A stretch of DNA of 7,697 bases, taken from NCBI GenBank assembly GCA_006227785.1, contig SBFU01000470.1:1-7697 (forward strand), written 5' to 3'. The notes below the pieces were generated by a model, which was not told where the DNA came from, did not search any database, and saw only the letters and a program-made list of their open reading frames with translations. This stretch comes from Burkholderiales bacterium (GTDB lineage: Bacteria > Pseudomonadota > Gammaproteobacteria > Burkholderiales > Burkholderiaceae_C). Shown piece after piece: positions 6,714-7,697 of this stretch (its first letter is position 1; every line of letters begins with the position of its first letter). Both the position numbers and the translations under genes were made by a program.

Positions 6714-6790
6714 CCCCCCTCTCTGGCGCGGCTGCGCCGCTGGGAGGGGGGACGACACCTGTGGCCCGGCGTAGCCGGTTCCACGGTGTC
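6714..6790. repeat. tandem double-hairpin intergenic element downstream of the glycosylase gene
   Basis: Two strong adjacent inverted repeats begin nine bases after the glycosylase stop. In the first, CCCCCCTC (6714-6721) pairs with GAGGGGGG (6744-6751), and inside it GGCGC (6725-6729) pairs with GCGCC (6734-6738) around a four-base loop. In the second, arms 6754-6770 and 6774-6790 pair as GACACC/GGTGTC, GTGG/CCAC and CCGGC/GCCGG with a one-base bulge, a small internal loop and a GTA loop. I recall similar pyrimidine-rich hairpins followed by GACGACACC in many Comamonadaceae intergenic regions, so this is probably a dispersed repeat. It could end or stabilise the tsaB-rimI-glycosylase transcript, but no T-run follows, so it is not a standard intrinsic terminator. 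Confidence 0.7.
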
Positions 6791-6839
6791 CCTGGCTTGG
6801 GTACGAAGCTTTGCGAGAACGGCGCCGTGCTACCCCGTC

Positions 6840-6859
6840 ATTCCCGCGAACGCGGGAAT
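6840..6859. repeat. short inverted repeat, ATTCCCGCG / CGCGGGAAT (dRS3/REP-like)
   Basis: Perfect 9-base arms at 6840-6848 and 6851-6859 are separated by AA, with GTC before and CCAC after. The core ATTCCC...GGGAAT with a GC-rich centre has the shape of Neisseria dRS3 repeats and of similar GTCATTCCCGCG...GGGAATCCA elements that are common between genes in beta- and gammaproteobacteria. It lies in the non-coding gap between two genes that converge on it. No transposase is nearby in the window. Membership of a dispersed family is inferred from memory, not from a search. Confidence 0.65.
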
Positions 6860-6889
6860 CCACGGGCGCCAAGCACAGCGGGACCGGGC

Positions 6890-6904
6890 GTCCGCTGCGC
6901 GGAC
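6890..6904. other. small hairpin just beyond the transporter stop codon
   Basis: GTCCGC (6890-6895) and GCGGAC (6899-6904) form a perfect six-base stem with a TGC loop. Read on the - strand it lies about nine bases after the transporter stop codon (6914-6916), where a terminator would be expected. No T-run follows in that direction, so Rho-independent function is doubtful. A similar small stem could arise by chance in DNA this rich in G and C. Confidence 0.3.
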
Positions 6905-6913
6905 AAAGGGCGC

Positions 6914-7697
6914 CTATGTCGCCCTGGCTGAGGCTGGCCGTCCCAGCACGGCAAAAATGGCGACCACCACCAGGCCCACCGCGGCCCAGTCCTGCCAATG
7001 CAGCACCTCGCCCAGCCACCAGGCGCCGCTGAAGACGCCCAGCACCGGAATGAACATCACCGACAGGGTGGACGCGATCGGTGGCAGGTCGCGCGCCAGC
7101 GACAGCCAGGCCACCTGGGCAAAGGCGAACACGCCCAGGGCGTTGTAGCCGATGGACCACCAGACGGTGGGGCTCGGTGCGGTCCAGCTTGCACGTTCGA
7201 ACAGCACCGCCATCAGGCTCATCCAGATGGCGGTCAGCAGCGTCATCCAGAACGACAGCGCCAGGGTGGGGTGCGGTATGCGGGTGCGGCGCATCAGTTG
7301 TGTGCCCAGTGCCCAGGCGGCCGCGGCCACCAGCATCATGGCCACGCCCTGCGGGCGGCCGGTCAGGGCGGTGATCTCGTGCCACAGCAGCAGCACCACG
7401 CCCAGTGCGGCGGCGGCCACACCGCCCCAGGCCCGCCCGGCCAGCCTCTGACCAAACCAGACGGCGCCCACCAGGGCCGAAAACACCGGCATGGTGTAAC
7501 CCAGAATGGCCGCCCGGCCGCTGGAGAGGGACTGCACCGCCAGGATGGCCAGCGTATGCCAGAACAGCATGTTGAACACGGTCAGCAACAGCAGCTCGGG
7601 CCAGTGCGCACGACCGATGCGAAACGGCACCTTGCGCCAGACCAGCACGGCCGCCAGCACCGGCAGACCGATCCACATGCACAGCGAGCGAAAGCTC
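6914..7697 (-). CDS. EamA-domain (DMT superfamily) transporter, 5' end beyond window
   Basis: The - strand frame is open from the TAG at 6914-6916 to the right edge, giving 260 residues. These form about nine hydrophobic helices arranged as two EamA repeats. The first repeat is marked by SSGRAAILGYTMPVFSALVGAVWFGQRL. The second is marked by PPIASTLSVMFIPVLGVFSGAWWLGEVL, with the usual end-of-repeat helix pattern. DMT/EamA carriers are inner-membrane exporters or importers of amino acids, metabolites or drugs, usually with ten helices and near 300 residues. About 30-40 N-terminal residues (helix 1) are therefore probably missing. ATG 7678 is in frame but falls within the sequence SFRSLCMWIGLPVLA, which looks like the middle of helix 2, so it is unlikely to be the true start. 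Substrate cannot be told from sequence. The gene ends in the repeat-rich gap facing the glycosylase gene. Confidence 0.9.
   Translation of the reverse strand, partial: SFRSLCMWIGLPVLAAVLVWRKVPFRIGRAHWPELLLLTVFNMLFWHTLAILAVQSLSSGRAAILGYTMPVFSALVGAVWFGQRLAGRAWGGVAAAALGVVLLLWHEITALTGRPQGVAMMLVAAAAWALGTQLMRRTRIPHPTLALSFWMTLLTAIWMSLMAVLFERASWTAPSPTVWWSIGYNALGVFAFAQVAWLSLARDLPPIASTLSVMFIPVLGVFSGAWWLGEVLHWQDWAAVGLVVVAIFAVLGRPASARAT

Noticed and set aside
6396..7148. A + strand 250-codon open frame spanning the glycosylase end, the gap and part of the transporter
   Set aside because: It crosses a stop-containing intergenic repeat region, overlaps two well-supported genes, and encodes Pro/Arg/Ala-rich sequence with no domain.

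Overview
The window is GC-rich chromosomal DNA (roughly 70% G+C by eye; not computed). Gene content and protein style point to a betaproteobacterium of the order Burkholderiales, probably Comamonadaceae or a close relative. This rests on remembered protein similarity and a characteristic intergenic hairpin element, not on a marker gene or a search. Nearly all of it is coding. No tRNA, rRNA, CRISPR array or insertion sequence was recognised, and the longest gap between genes is about 210 bp.

Left block (1-2485, + strand): the 3' end of purE, then purK, then a long Sua5-type threonylcarbamoyl-AMP synthase (tsaC/sua5). They are tightly spaced (8 and 13 bp), with ribosome-binding sites at or just after the preceding stop codon, so they look like one transcript. 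PurK and PurE carry out the two-step carboxylation of AIR in purine synthesis. TsaC makes the activated threonylcarbamoyl group for tRNA t6A.

Middle block (2503-4383, - strand): a SemiSWEET-type three-helix sugar transporter lies downstream of a PBP4-type D-alanyl-D-alanine carboxypeptidase/endopeptidase (dacB). The block converges on tsaC with a 17-bp gap and diverges from tsaB across a promoter region of about 70 bp.

Right block (4453-6705, + strand): tsaB (t6A synthesis), rimI (ribosomal protein N-acetyltransferase) and a family 4 uracil-DNA glycosylase form a compact operon with a 16-bp gap and then an ATGA stop/start overlap. The glycosylase has a proline/alanine-rich linker preceded by a short N-terminal motif. 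That motif aligns without gaps to the clamp-loader-binding peptide of the E. coli DNA polymerase III psi subunit (HolD), whose gene also neighbours rimI in E. coli. This is the most interesting observation here, because it suggests a repair enzyme tethered to the replisome.

Right end (6706-7697): a 208-bp non-coding stretch packed with inverted repeats, including a large double hairpin and a short ATTCCCGCG/CGCGGGAAT inverted repeat. It is followed by a - strand EamA/DMT-family transporter whose 5' end lies outside the window.
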